From assembly GCF_030440515.1 (NCBI RefSeq), contig NZ_CP076543.1, positions 4,437,501 through 4,501,500 of the forward strand: DNA of 64,000 nucleotides, written 5' to 3'. Positions 19,693 to 28,682 of this stretch are shown piece after piece. The notes beneath the pieces were generated by a model. The model was not told the DNA's origin and made no database searches. It saw only the letters and a list, made by a program, of their open reading frames with translations. The number at the start of each line of letters is the position of its first letter. Position 1 is the first letter of the stretch. The position numbers were made by a program, and so were the translations under genes. This DNA comes from Streptomyces xanthophaeus. Lineage in GTDB: Bacteria > Actinomycetota > Actinomycetes > Streptomycetales > Streptomycetaceae.

Positions 19693-20526
19693 ATGGTGGA
19701 TCACCAGCACAGGCGGCCGCGCGGGCGTGCGGGTGAGGCGGTGCTCGCCGCCGGCGTCACCCTGGCGGTCACGACGATGACCGGGTGCGCGGGCGACGCG
19801 AGCGACGGCCGGCCTCCCCCGGACCCGGCGGCGGTGGTCCGCGGAGCCGCCGACGCACTGGCGAAGACCGGCAGTGCCCGGGCCCGTACGGCCATGGAGA
19901 TGGCCACGGGCGGCACCCGGGTCACGATCCGTGGCGAGGGCGGGGTGGACTTCAAGAAGCGGATGGGCCAGCTCATCGTGATGCTCCCGGCCGATGTGAA
20001 GGGCAAGGCCGAGCACCGGCCCATCACCGAGCTGCTCGTGCCGGGCGCGCTCTACATGAAGAACCGCGGGGCGGGCGTCCCGGACGACAAGTGGGTCCGG
20101 GTCGACACGACGGCCCTGAACGACGGGAACCTGGTCACGGGCGGGGCCACCGATCCGCTGGTCGCGGCCGAGCTGCTGCGGGGTGCGCAGGAGGTGACGT
20201 ACGTGGGGGAGACCGAGGTGGCGGGCACCAAGGTGCGGCACTACCGGGGGACCACGGACATCGGGCGGGCCGCGGGGAGCGCGTCGCCGGAGGTGCGGGG
20301 GGCACTGCAGGCGGCGGCGAAAGGGTTCAGCACGGACACGGTGCCGTTCGACGCCTACCTGGACGAGGAGGGGCGCCTGCGGAAGGTCAGACACCGGTTC
20401 ACGTACGTCAACAATGGCGTGATCGATGTGTCGTCGACCACGCTGCTCTACGGGTTCGGGACTCCGGTGACCGTCGTATTGCCCGCAAGTAGGGACATTT
20501 ACGCCGGGAAGATCTCCGACCAGTGA
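19693..20526 (+). CDS. Lipoprotein, LppX/LprG-like
   Basis: The 277-aa precursor has a twin-arginine-poor but basic start, a hydrophobic stretch and a lipobox (TMTGC, Cys near residue 31), so it should be a lipid-anchored surface protein. The mature part has the strand-rich pattern of LolA/LppX-type lipid carriers (VDFKKRMGQLIVMLPADVKGK, then ALYMKNR). The role is inferred only. The start is ATG at 19693. Confidence 0.75.
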   Translation: MVDHQHRRPRGRAGEAVLAAGVTLAVTTMTGCAGDASDGRPPPDPAAVVRGAADALAKTGSARARTAMEMATGGTRVTIRGEGGVDFKKRMGQLIVMLPADVKGKAEHRPITELLVPGALYMKNRGAGVPDDKWVRVDTTALNDGNLVTGGATDPLVAAELLRGAQEVTYVGETEVAGTKVRHYRGTTDIGRAAGSASPEVRGALQAAAKGFSTDTVPFDAYLDEEGRLRKVRHRFTYVNNGVIDVSSTTLLYGFGTPVTVVLPASRDIYAGKISDQ

Positions 20527-20703
20527 GGCGGGCGAGGGACGGGCGGCGCGATCGGGCCATGGCCCGGTATCCGGAAATGGTCCATCCGTGTCATGCGGGG
20601 GACGGCACGGTCTCCCTACGCTGAGAAGCCGGGCGCCGGCGCGTGGTGCGGTGCGGTATGACCGATGACGGCCGGTGGCCGGTGGCAGATTGAGGTGACA
20701 CGC

Positions 20704-20850
20704 GTGACTCCCGCAGGCGGTACGACGGTGCAGGACCACGTTGCTCTCGCCGAGATCGAGCTGTGTGGTGAGCTGATCATCGCCGCGTCGGCGGCCGCGG
20801 AGGAGCGGCTCAGCCTGGACCGTATCGACGAGGTCCTGCTCGGGCAGTAG
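20704..20850 (+). CDS. Small conserved Streptomyces protein (48 aa)
   Basis: The product contains AEIELCGELIIAASAAAEERLS, a pattern I associate with a widespread but uncharacterised Streptomyces small protein. GAGG seven bases before GTG 20704 fixes this start; GTG 20695 is an alternative. A -10-like TACGCT lies near 20617. There is no membrane span. Confidence 0.65.
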   Translation: MTPAGGTTVQDHVALAEIELCGELIIAASAAAEERLSLDRIDEVLLGQ

Positions 20851-20894
20851 CCGGTCGCCTCCCGGCGGGGTCGGTGGGTGGTGCGTGGCCGCGC

Positions 20895-21005
20895 CGCTGC
20901 TGGGGCTCCGCCCCAGACCCCGCGCCTCAAACGCCGGCGGGGCTGAGGGTGCGCCTCAAACGCCGGTGGGGCTGAGGGTGCGCCTCGAGCGCCGGCGGGC
21001 CGGGT
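20895..21005. repeat. Intergenic GC-rich repeat, three units
   Basis: GGGGCTCCGCCCCAGACCCC is followed by three units of the form CGCCTCAAACGCCGG[C/T]GGGGCTGAG, the last diverged (CGCCTCGAGCGCC). It is the same family as at 12652 and 31160, here again downstream of a gene and before a convergent one. Confidence 0.85.
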
Positions 21006-21048
21006 TTGCGGGGGCTGGGGATTGCCGGGCCTGGGAGGGGCGACGGGG

Positions 21049-21363
21049 TCAGGTGCGCAGGAGGCGGGCGATGGCCTTGGTGGCTTCCTCGACCTTTGCG
21101 TCGATCTCGGCGCCGCCCTTGACCGCGGCGTCGGCGACGCAGTGGCGCAGGTGTTCCTCCAGCAGCTGGAGCGCGAAGGACTGCAGTGCCTTCGTGCTCG
21201 CCGAGACCTGGGTGAGTATGTCGATGCAGTAGACGTCCTCGTCGACGAGCCGCTGGAGGCCGCGGATCTGGCCCTCGATCCGGCGCAGCCGCTTGAGGTG
21301 CTCGTCCTTCTGGTGGTGATAGCCGTGGACGGCTCCGGAGCCCTCCGCCTCGATGGTCGTCAT
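21049..21363 (-). CDS. csoR: CsoR family copper-sensing repressor
   Basis: The 104-aa all-helical repressor is of the CsoR/RcnR family. The Cu(I) ligands fit the C-H-C pattern: Cys in VDEDVYCIDIL, then His and Cys in LEEHLRHCV. The start is ATG at 21363 with GGGAGGACGT in front. A palindrome of the CsoR operator type lies 42 nt upstream, so it probably represses itself; a copper ATPase or chaperone is not in the window. Confidence 0.88.
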   Translation of the reverse strand: MTTIEAEGSGAVHGYHHQKDEHLKRLRRIEGQIRGLQRLVDEDVYCIDILTQVSASTKALQSFALQLLEEHLRHCVADAAVKGGAEIDAKVEEATKAIARLLRT

Positions 21364-21404
21364 ACGTCCTCCCGTGGTCCGGAACGAGGGGTGCATGCGA
21401 ATGC

Positions 21405-21421
21405 ATACCCCTCATGGGTAT
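21405..21421. promoter_or_regulatory. CsoR operator
   Basis: ATACCC-CTCAT-GGGTAT is a 6-bp inverted repeat with a 5-nt spacer and closely matches known actinobacterial CsoR sites (TACCC..GGGTA). It lies between csoR and the divergent DUF47-pit operon. Confidence 0.75.
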
Positions 21422-21500
21422 AGGGTACTGGGCCCCGTCGTCCTGGGCAGGGGTCCGTGGTCCCCACTCTGCCCGATGGAGGACACTGTGGAACGGCCGG

Positions 21501-21530
21501 TTAGCCGTGGCCGGGGGATGCGCCTAGCAT
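21501..21530 (+). promoter_or_regulatory. Probable promoter of the DUF47-pit operon
   Basis: TAGCAT (21525-21530) is a good -10; the weak -35 TTAGCC (21501-21506) is 18 nt away. The leader to GTG 21568 would be about 30 nt. Confidence 0.4.
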
Positions 21531-21567
21531 CAGCCTGACCGAATCCAATGCACCCCGAGGACCTCAC

Positions 21568-22188
21568 GTGCGATTTCGTCTGACCCCCAGGGAGACGAGC
21601 TTCTACGACATGTTCGCCGCATCCGCGGACAACATCGTCACGGGCTCCAAGCTCCTGATGGAACTGCTCGGAGCGGACTCCTCCGCCCGGGCCGAGATCG
21701 CGGAGCGGATGCGGGCAGCGGAGCACGCGGGGGACGACGCCACTCACGCGATCTTCCACCAGCTGAACTCCTCCTTCATCACGCCGTTCGACCGCGAGGA
21801 CATCTACAACCTGGCCTCGTCGCTCGACGACATCATGGACTTCATGGAGGAGGCCGTCGACCTCGTCGTCCTCTACAACGTGGAGGAGCTGCCCAAGGGT
21901 GTCGAGCAGCAGATCGAGGTGCTGGCGCGCGCGGCCGAGCTGACCGCCGAGGCCATGCCGCACCTGCGGACGATGGACAACCTGACCGAGTACTGGATCG
22001 AGGTCAACCGCCTCGAGAACCAGGCGGACCAGATCCACCGCAAGCTGCTCGCCCAGCTCTTCAACGGCAAGTACGACGCCATCGAGGTGCTGAAGCTCAA
22101 GCAGATCGTCGACGTGCTCGAAGAGGCGGCCGACGCGTTCGAGCACGTTGCGAACACGGTGGAGACCATCGCGGTCAAGGAGTCCTGA
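21568..22188 (+). CDS. DUF47 / PhoU-like Pit accessory protein
   Basis: The 206-aa helical protein of the DUF47 family resembles PhoU (NIVTGSKLLMELL, EHAGDDATHAIFHQLN, then EYWIEVNRLENQADQIHRKLL). Members sit next to Pit phosphate transporters and probably control them. Its stop is 5 nt before the pit start, so the two form an operon. The start is GTG at 21568. Confidence 0.88.
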   Translation: MRFRLTPRETSFYDMFAASADNIVTGSKLLMELLGADSSARAEIAERMRAAEHAGDDATHAIFHQLNSSFITPFDREDIYNLASSLDDIMDFMEEAVDLVVLYNVEELPKGVEQQIEVLARAAELTAEAMPHLRTMDNLTEYWIEVNRLENQADQIHRKLLAQLFNGKYDAIEVLKLKQIVDVLEEAADAFEHVANTVETIAVKES

Positions 22189-22193
22189 ACCTC

Positions 22194-23192
22194 GTGGACA
22201 CCTTTGCTCTGGTCGTGACCATCGGTGTCGCGCTCGGCTTCACGTATACGAACGGTTTCCACGACTCGGCGAACGCGATCGCGACGTCCGTCTCGACGCG
22301 GGCGCTGACCCCGCGCGCGGCGCTGGCGATGGCGGCCGTGATGAACCTCGCCGGCGCCTTCCTGGGCAGCGGCGTGGCCAAGACGGTCAGCCAGGGCCTG
22401 ATCGAGACGCCCACGGGCGCCACGGGCATGTGGATCCTTTTCGCGGCGCTGGTCGGCGCGATCGTCTGGAACCTGATCACCTGGTACTTCGGGCTGCCCT
22501 CGTCCTCCTCGCACGCGCTGTTCGGCGGCATGGTGGGCGCGGCGCTGGCCGGCGGGACGGAGGTGATCTGGTCGGGAGTCCTCGACAAGGTCGTCATCCC
22601 GATGTTCGTCTCGCCGGTCGTCGGTCTGGTCGTCGGTTACCTGGTGATGGTGGCCATCCTGTGGATGTTCCGCCGGTCCAACCCGCACAAGGCGAAGCAC
22701 GGCTTCCGTATCGCGCAGACGGTCTCGGCGGCCGCGATGGCCCTCGGGCACGGTCTGCAGGATGCGCAGAAGACGATGGGCATCGTCGTGATGGCCCTGG
22801 TCATCGCCGATGTGCAGAGCGCCGACGCGCCGATCCCGGTCTGGGTCAAGGTCGTGTGCGCCGTGATGCTGTCGCTGGGTACGTACGCGGGTGGCTGGCG
22901 CATCATGCGTACGCTCGGCCGCAAGATCATCGAGCTGGACCCGCCGCAGGGCTTCGCGGCGGAGACCACGGGTGCCTCGATCATGTTCGGTTCGGCGTAC
23001 CTCTTCCACGCGCCGATCTCCACCACCCACGTGATCACCTCGGCGATCATGGGTGTGGGCGCGACCAAGCGCGTGAACGCGGTCCGCTGGGGCGTCGCCA
23101 AGAACATCATCCTGGGCTGGTTCATCACCATGCCGGCTGCGGCCTTGGTCGCGGCGCTCAGCTTCTGGATCGTGGACCTGGCCTTCGTGTAG
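22194..23192 (+). CDS. pit: PiT family low-affinity phosphate transporter
   Basis: The 332-aa integral membrane protein has about ten spans and both PiT signatures: GFHDSANAIATSVSTRAL near residue 21 and GHGLQDAQKTMG near residue 186. It imports metal-phosphate with protons. It pairs with the DUF47 protein upstream. The GTG start follows the previous stop closely, so translation is likely coupled. A strong hairpin follows, shared with the convergent pstB. Confidence 0.93.
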   Translation: MDTFALVVTIGVALGFTYTNGFHDSANAIATSVSTRALTPRAALAMAAVMNLAGAFLGSGVAKTVSQGLIETPTGATGMWILFAALVGAIVWNLITWYFGLPSSSSHALFGGMVGAALAGGTEVIWSGVLDKVVIPMFVSPVVGLVVGYLVMVAILWMFRRSNPHKAKHGFRIAQTVSAAAMALGHGLQDAQKTMGIVVMALVIADVQSADAPIPVWVKVVCAVMLSLGTYAGGWRIMRTLGRKIIELDPPQGFAAETTGASIMFGSAYLFHAPISTTHVITSAIMGVGATKRVNAVRWGVAKNIILGWFITMPAAALVAALSFWIVDLAFV

Positions 23193-23239
23193 TACCCGGG
23201 TCCACGGGTCCCCGGATCCACGGGTCCACGGACGAAAGC

Positions 23240-23273
23240 GGGCCGGCTCCCCCCACCCAGGGGGAGCCGGCCC
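23240..23273. terminator. Bidirectional terminator between pit and pstB
   Basis: GGGCCGGCTCCCC pairs perfectly with GGGGAGCCGGCCC (13 bp, 8-nt loop), followed on the plus strand by TTTTCTTTCTTT. It lies between two convergent genes. Confidence 0.85.
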
Positions 23274-23335
23274 TTTTCTTTCTTTCGCCTTGCGGTGGCA
23301 CCGCCATGCAGCACCGCAGGACGTCTAGTCCCGGT

Positions 23336-24112
23336 TTAGCCGAAGCGACCCGAGATGTAGTCCTCGGTCGCCTGGACGGACGGGTTCGAGAAGATCCGGT
23401 CCGTGTCGTCGAGCTCGATGAGCTTGCCGGGCTGGCCGACGGCCGAGAGGTTGAAGAAGGCGGTGCGGTCGGAGACGCGGGCCGCCTGCTGCATGTTGTG
23501 CGTCACGATGACGATCGTGAAGCGCTCCTTGAGCTCGCCGATCAGGTCCTCGATCGCCAGGGTGGAGATCGGGTCCAGGGCCGAGCAGGGCTCGTCCATC
23601 AGCAGGACCTGGGGCTCGACCGCGATGGCGCGGGCGATGCACAGACGCTGCTGCTGGCCGCCGGAGAGGCCGGAGCCGGGCTTGTTCAGGCGGTCCTTGA
23701 CCTCGTTCCAGAGGTTGGCGCCCTGGAGCGACTTCTCGACTATGTCCGTGAGCTCGGACTTCTTGAAGCTGCCGTTGAGGCGCAGGCCCGCCGCCACGTT
23801 GTCGAAGATCGACATGGTGGGGAAGGGGTTCGGGCGCTGGAAGACCATGCCGACCGTGCGGCGGACCGCGACGGGGTCCACGCCGGTGCCGTACAGGTTC
23901 TCGTCGTCCAGCAGGACCTTGCCCTCGACGCGGCCGCCGGGGGTGACCTCGTGCATGCGGTTGAGGGTGCGCAGGAAGGTGGACTTGCCGCAGCCGGAGG
24001 GGCCGATGAAGGCCGTCACGGAGCGGGGCTCCACGGTCATCGAGATGTCATCGATGGCCTTGTGGGTGCCGTAGAAGGCGGACAGTCCGGAGACGTCGAT
24101 TCGCTTCGCCAT
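23336..24112 (-). CDS. pstB: Phosphate ABC transporter ATPase PstB
   Basis: The 258-aa ABC ATPase has Walker [10 protein letters not shown] (about 37-45), signature [16 protein letters not shown], Walker [13 protein letters not shown] and the switch His in VTHN. The sequence type [16 protein letters not shown] is specific to PstB. It powers high-affinity phosphate uptake through PstA/PstC. It is the last gene of the pst operon, about 29 nt after pstA. Confidence 0.96.
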   Translation of the reverse strand: MAKRIDVSGLSAFYGTHKAIDDISMTVEPRSVTAFIGPSGCGKSTFLRTLNRMHEVTPGGRVEGKVLLDDENLYGTGVDPVAVRRTVGMVFQRPNPFPTMSIFDNVAAGLRLNGSFKKSELTDIVEKSLQGANLWNEVKDRLNKPGSGLSGGQQQRLCIARAIAVEPQVLLMDEPCSALDPISTLAIEDLIGELKERFTIVIVTHNMQQAARVSDRTAFFNLSAVGQPGKLIELDDTDRIFSNPSVQATEDYISGRFG

Positions 24113-24141
24113 GAGGGGTCACTTCGCTTTCATAAGTCGCG

Positions 24142-25224
24142 TCAGCGACCGGTCTTCGGGGCCTTCCAGCGGGCGATGCCGCGGGCCACCAGATTGAGGA
24201 TCATGACGAAGGCGATCAGGACGAGCGCTGCGGCCCATGCCCGGTCGTAGGAGGGTTCACTACCGACCTTGTACTGCTCCCAAATGTAGAGCGGGAGCGA
24301 GGACTGGGCGCCTTCGAAGGGGTTGCCGTTGATCAGCTGGGTGCCGAAGACCAGCAGCATGATCGGGGCGGTCTCGCCGGCGATGCGGGCGACGGCCAGC
24401 ATCACGCCGGTGGAGATACCGCCGATGGCGGTCGGGAGCACGACCTTGAGGATCACGCGCCACTTCGGCACACCGAGGGCGAGGGCGGCCTCGCGCAGCT
24501 CGTTCGGGACGAGCTTGAGCATCTCCTCGGTGGAGCGGACCACGACCGGCATCATCAGGATCGACAGGGCCATGGCGCCGGCGAAGCCGGACGGGCCGAA
24601 GCCGAGCATCAGGTTCCAGGTCGTCAGGATGAACAGACCCGCGACGATGGAGGGGATGCCGGTCATGACGTCGACGAAGAAGGTGACGGACTTGGCCAGG
24701 CGGCCCTTGCCGTACTCGACGAGGTAGACGGCGGTCAGCAGGCCGATGGGGGCCGCGATCAGCGTGGCGAGGGCGACCTGCTCGATGGTGCCGAGCAGGG
24801 CGTGGTAGACGCCGCCGCCCTCGTCGAAGCTGGTCACGCCGTTCATGGAGTGGCTGAGGAAGTTGCTGCTCAGGAGCTCCAGGCCGCGGCTGATCGTGGT
24901 CCACATCAGCGAGAGCAGCGGGATGACCGCGAGGACGAAGCAGACCCACACGAGGGAGGTCGCGACGCGGTCCTTGGCCTGCCGGCGGTTCTCGATCACC
25001 GCGCTGGCGGTGTACGTGATGGCGACGAAGAGCAGTGCCGCGAGCAGACCCCACTGGATCTTGCTCTGGAGGCCGAAGGCGAGGCCGATGCCGCAGCCGA
25101 GGGCGATCGACAGGGCCGCGATGGCGGCCGGGGCCCAGCGGGGCAGGCCGCCGCGGGTGAGGCCGGCGGGGGCGGCGGACTTGCGGGCCCGGGTGGGCCG
25201 CTGGTCCTGGATTGCGTGGCTCAT
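24142..25224 (-). CDS. pstA: Phosphate ABC transporter permease PstA
   Basis: The 360-aa permease has about six to seven spans and the permease loop EAALALGVPKWRVILKVVLP that contacts the ATPase. The N-terminal 35 residues are an Arg/Ala-rich extension. Its ATG overlaps the pstC stop (ATGA). It forms the channel with PstC. Confidence 0.95.
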   Translation of the reverse strand: MSHAIQDQRPTRARKSAAPAGLTRGGLPRWAPAAIAALSIALGCGIGLAFGLQSKIQWGLLAALLFVAITYTASAVIENRRQAKDRVATSLVWVCFVLAVIPLLSLMWTTISRGLELLSSNFLSHSMNGVTSFDEGGGVYHALLGTIEQVALATLIAAPIGLLTAVYLVEYGKGRLAKSVTFFVDVMTGIPSIVAGLFILTTWNLMLGFGPSGFAGAMALSILMMPVVVRSTEEMLKLVPNELREAALALGVPKWRVILKVVLPTAIGGISTGVMLAVARIAGETAPIMLLVFGTQLINGNPFEGAQSSLPLYIWEQYKVGSEPSYDRAWAAALVLIAFVMILNLVARGIARWKAPKTGR

Positions 25225-26213
25225 CAGGCGTTCGCCCCCGAGAAGTCCTTGCGGCGAGCGATGATCAGGCGAGCTGCACCGTTGACCAGCAGGGTGAGCA
25301 GGAAGAGGACGAGACCGGAGGCGATCAGCGCGTCGCGGCCGAACTCGTTGGCCTCGTCGAACTTCGCGGCGATGTTCTGCGCGAAGGTGCCGCCGCCCGG
25401 GTTCAGGATGTGGCCGGAGATCAGGAAGCTCGGGGAGAGGACGGTCGCGACGGCCATGGTCTCGCCGAGCGCGCGGCCGAGGCCGAGCATCGAGGCGGAG
25501 ATGACGCCGGAGCGGCCGAAGGGCAGCACCGACATGCGGATGACCTCCCAGCGGGTCGCGCCGAGGGCCAGGGCGGCCTCCTCGTTCATGCGCGGGACCT
25601 GGAGGAAGACCTCACGGCTGACGCTGGTCACGATCGGCAGGATCATGATCGCGAGCAGGATGCCGACGGTGAAGAGCGAGCGGGCGACGCCGACCTGGGT
25701 CTTCTCGAACACGTACGTCCAGCCGAGGTACTCGTCCAGCCAGAGGTTCAGGCCGTTGAGCTGCGGGACGAGGAAGAGGGCGCCCCAGATGCCGTAGATG
25801 ATCGACGGCACGGCGGCCAGCAGGTCGACCACGTAGGCGAGGGGCGCGGCCAGCTTGCGCGGCGCGTAGTGCGAGATGAACAGGGCGATGCCGACAGCGA
25901 TCGGGACGGCGATGGCCATCGCGACGATCGAGCTGACGACGGTGCCGAAGAGCAGGACGGCGATGCCGAAGACGGGCGGGTTGGCCGACGCGTTCCAGTC
26001 GAAGGTGGTGAGGAAGTTCCCCTCGTTCTTCGACAGGGCGATCGAGGCGCGGTAGGTGAGGAAGGCGGCGATCGACGCCATGATCACCAGGAGCAGGATG
26101 CCGGAGCCCTTGGAGAGCCCGGCGAAGATCTTGTCACCGGCGCGACCGGTGGATCCTCCGCTACGGGTGACAGGCGGAGCCGTGTCTATCTGGGTGGGTG
26201 TGGTGGAAGCCAT
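25224..26213 (-). CDS. pstC: Phosphate ABC transporter permease PstC
   Basis: The 329-aa permease has about six spans and the coupling loop NEEAALALGATRWEVIRMSVLP. ATG 26213 (MASTTPTQ) was preferred because an upstream start would run across the hairpin that separates pstS from pstC. The N-terminus before the first span (about residue 35) is Thr/Gly-rich. Confidence 0.94.
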   Translation of the reverse strand: MASTTPTQIDTAPPVTRSGGSTGRAGDKIFAGLSKGSGILLLVIMASIAAFLTYRASIALSKNEGNFLTTFDWNASANPPVFGIAVLLFGTVVSSIVAMAIAVPIAVGIALFISHYAPRKLAAPLAYVVDLLAAVPSIIYGIWGALFLVPQLNGLNLWLDEYLGWTYVFEKTQVGVARSLFTVGILLAIMILPIVTSVSREVFLQVPRMNEEAALALGATRWEVIRMSVLPFGRSGVISASMLGLGRALGETMAVATVLSPSFLISGHILNPGGGTFAQNIAAKFDEANEFGRDALIASGLVLFLLTLLVNGAARLIIARRKDFSGANA

Positions 26214-26290
26214 GGTCTTTCCGGTCTGTGTGGGGGGCAGGCCCCCTGGCGGCGGTGCACCGGATTCCCCCGGGTGGAGGGGAAGGGTCC

Positions 26291-26332
26291 CCGAGGTGTC
26301 GGCTGCCCGGACGGGGGTGGCCGACACCTCGG
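26291..26332 (-). promoter_or_regulatory. Intercistronic hairpin between pstS and pstC
   Basis: Perfect 13-bp arms CCGAGGTGTCGGC (26291-26303) and GCCGACACCTCGG (26320-26332) with a 16-nt loop directly follow the pstS stop. No T-run follows in the pst direction, so it probably stabilises pstS mRNA or partly ends transcription, giving more PstS than permease. Confidence 0.7.
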
Positions 26333-26342
26333 AGGTCAGGAT

Positions 26343-27479
26343 TTAGCCGAGGGTGTTGATGACCTCGCGGACCTTGGTGTTGATCTCGGCCGGGATCGGC
26401 GCGTAGCCGTTCTCGAGGAGGACCTTCTGGCCCGCGTCCGAGGCGGCGTAGTTCAGGAAGGACTTCACGGTCGGGAGCGTCTCGGCCTTGTTGCCCTTGT
26501 CGCAGACGACCTCGTAGGTCACCAGGACGAGCGGGTAGGCGCCCTCGGCCTTGGTGGTGTAGTCGAGCTTGAGGGCCAGGTCGGAGCCGGTGCCGGCGAT
26601 CTTGGCGGCGGCGATGGCCTTGGAGGCGTTCTCACCGCTGGCCTTGACCGGGGCGGAGGCGCCCGTGTTCAGGTCGACGGTCTTGATGTTCTGCGAGCTG
26701 GCGAAGGAGAGCTCGAAGTAGCCGATCGCACCGTCGACCTGCTTGACCTGGGCGGCCACGCTGGAGGAGCCGGAGGCCGACTGACCGCCCGGGGCGGCCC
26801 ACTTCTTCGCGGCCTCGTACGGCCAGGCGTCGCCCGCGGTGGCCTTGAGGTACTTGGTGAGGTTCTCGGTGGTGCCCGAGTCGTCGGAGCGGTGGAAGGC
26901 CTGGATGGCGGTGGAGGGAAGCGTGACGCCGGGGTTCAGCTTCTTGATCGCCTCGTCGTCCCACTTCTTGATCTTGTCGTTGAAGATGTTGGCGACCGTG
27001 GCGGCGTCGAGGTTCAGCTTGTCCACGCCGGCGACGTTGAAGCCGAGGGCGATGGGGCCGCCGACCATCGGGAGGTCGATGCCCTGGCCACCGGTGCAGA
27101 TCTTCTTCGACTCCTCGACCTGCTCCGGCTTCAGCGCCGAGTCGGAGCCGGCGAAACCGACCGTGCCCTGGTTGAAGGCGACGATGCCCTCACCGGAGGA
27201 GGAGGACTTGTAGTTCACCTCGACGCCGGAGCAGGCGGCCATGTAGTTCTTGATCCACAGCTCGATCGCGTTCTTCTGCGCGGAGGAGCCGGAGGCCAGG
27301 AGCTTGCCCTTGGCGTCGTCGCACTTGATGTCGCCCGCGGCAGCCGCGGAGGGCTTCGCCGAACCGTCGGCGGCCTTGGTGTTGTCGTCCGAGCCGCACG
27401 CCGTGAGGACCAGGGCGCCGGACACGACAAGCGCCCCGAGGGCGGAGGCACGAAGCATGTTCTTGCGCTGAAGCTTCAC
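26343..27479 (-). CDS. pstS: Phosphate-binding lipoprotein PstS
   Basis: The 378-aa lipoprotein has a signal peptide with lipobox LTAC (Cys about 28) followed by a polar linker. Phosphate-contact motifs are ASGSSAQ, FAGSDSALK and HRSDDSGTTENLTKYL. It captures phosphate outside the cell and delivers it to PstCA. The start is GTG at 27479, with GGAAGGA upstream; an ATG seven codons in is possible. It is the first gene of the pst operon and is preceded by a clear PhoP box. Confidence 0.95.
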   Translation of the reverse strand: MKLQRKNMLRASALGALVVSGALVLTACGSDDNTKAADGSAKPSAAAAGDIKCDDAKGKLLASGSSAQKNAIELWIKNYMAACSGVEVNYKSSSSGEGIVAFNQGTVGFAGSDSALKPEQVEESKKICTGGQGIDLPMVGGPIALGFNVAGVDKLNLDAATVANIFNDKIKKWDDEAIKKLNPGVTLPSTAIQAFHRSDDSGTTENLTKYLKATAGDAWPYEAAKKWAAPGGQSASGSSSVAAQVKQVDGAIGYFELSFASSQNIKTVDLNTGASAPVKASGENASKAIAAAKIAGTGSDLALKLDYTTKAEGAYPLVLVTYEVVCDKGNKAETLPTVKSFLNYAASDAGQKVLLENGYAPIPAEINTKVREVINTLG

Positions 27480-27604
27480 TTTCGGGTGTTCCTTCCAGAA
27501 GCCGCCGGCCGCTTTCTGAATCGGGGCGGCGTGCGAAGAGGACTACGTCGGTTGTGCGCGGCTGAGCTGCTCGACTTCCGGGCGACTCGCTCCGTGCATC
27601 ACCG

Positions 27605-27659
27605 AAATTAGGCAGAACAGGTGAAGCAGCCGACCGGGCCAAGTGAACGGATGGTGAAC
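27605..27659 (-). promoter_or_regulatory. PhoP box and promoter of pstSCAB
   Basis: On the minus strand, 11-nt direct repeats begin at 27659 (GTTCACC), 27648 (GTTCACT), 27637 (CCGGTCG, degenerate) and 27626 (CTTCACC). This phasing and sequence match the Streptomyces PHO box (GTTCACC-N4 repeats). TAATTT (27610-27605) fits a -10 just downstream, placing the box over the -35 region as for an activator. Confidence 0.88.
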
Positions 27660-27725
27660 CGTGGCGGACGACCCGGTGCGTCCCGAGCTGGTCGCATACA
27701 GGCGTCATCATCCGTTATCCGTACG

Positions 27726-28682
27726 TTATCGCGGCGTGACCGCAGGCTCGGGAAGCCAGAGATGCTGGAATGCGAGACGGGCCGCCTCGACCTCGTGGCG
27801 CTGGTCGGCGTGCAGGACGCCCAGGGCGTAGGCCGTCGCCGGGGCGATGCGCGGGGTGCGGGCCGCCGTCGCCGAGGCCGTCGCCGCCTCTGCCGCGTCG
27901 CGGTGGCGGTCCAGGGCCTCGCCCGCGGCCGCCGGCCGGGTCACGTCCTCGCCCAGCGCCTCGCGCGCGTACCGGTGGACCCGCAGCAGGCGGCGTACCT
28001 CGTGCCAGAGCCCGTCGTGGTCCGCGTTGTAGGGATGGGCGCCGTCGACCGGGGGCAGCGCCGCGACCGCCGCCGACAGGCGGGTTTCGGCCACGGCTGC
28101 CAGTGGGACCAGTACCTCCGCCACCCGTCCCCGGGCCGCGACCGCGTCCAGCGGGACCTCCGAGGCGAGCACCGCCACCGCGTCCGCCACCGCGTGGAAG
28201 CGGGAGGAGCCGAGTGCCTGGAGGGTGGCCGAGTGGGCGCGCGTACGGGCCAGGGTCAGCTGCCGTTCCAGCAGGGCGCCGGCCCGTGCCGAGCCCACCG
28301 TCAGGGCGCCGGCCGAGCCGCGCGGCGCCGGCAGTTCCGGGGACCCCGACAGCCGGTGCAGGGCGTCCATCAGCCGGGTCAGCCGGGCCGCGTACGCGTG
28401 CTCGTCGGCCAGGGTCGAGGACAGCCACACCAGCTCGGTGCGCAGCCCGTCGGCCCACGAGGACTCGGTCACCACCCGGAAGGTGGCCAGGGAACCGCTG
28501 ATGCGGCGCGCAGCCCCCCGCAGGCTGCGCGCCGCGTCGCTTCCTTCGGCGGCGTCGGCCCCGCTTTCCTCGTGCAGCCGCAGCCCGCGCAGGAAAGCGG
28601 TGGCCTGGGCGCGCAGGTACGCGCCGAGCACGGCACCTGCGTCCGCAGTGGCCGTAATCGGGTCATGGTTTGGCTGAGCCAC
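27726..28682 (-). CDS. CHAD domain protein
   Basis: The 318-aa helical protein has the histidine- and arginine-rich CHAD pattern ([34 protein letters not shown]). CHAD domains bind polyphosphate. The gene overlaps the 3' end of ppk by 20 nt, so kinase and polyphosphate-binding protein are made together. The start is GTG at 28682. The start of this gene inside ppk is the main reason to believe the coupling. Confidence 0.85.
   Translation of the reverse strand: MAQPNHDPITATADAGAVLGAYLRAQATAFLRGLRLHEESGADAAEGSDAARSLRGAARRISGSLATFRVVTESSWADGLRTELVWLSSTLADEHAYAARLTRLMDALHRLSGSPELPAPRGSAGALTVGSARAGALLERQLTLARTRAHSATLQALGSSRFHAVADAVAVLASEVPLDAVAARGRVAEVLVPLAAVAETRLSAAVAALPPVDGAHPYNADHDGLWHEVRRLLRVHRYAREALGEDVTRPAAAGEALDRHRDAAEAATASATAARTPRIAPATAYALGVLHADQRHEVEAARLAFQHLWLPEPAVTPR

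Noticed and set aside
23195..23232. GGGTCCACGG direct repeats after pit as a possible regulatory site
   Set aside because: They lie between convergent genes next to the terminator, where an operator is unlikely.
22148..24250. A 700-codon plus-strand frame across pit and pstB
   Set aside because: It crosses a terminator and runs opposite to pstB; a shadow frame.
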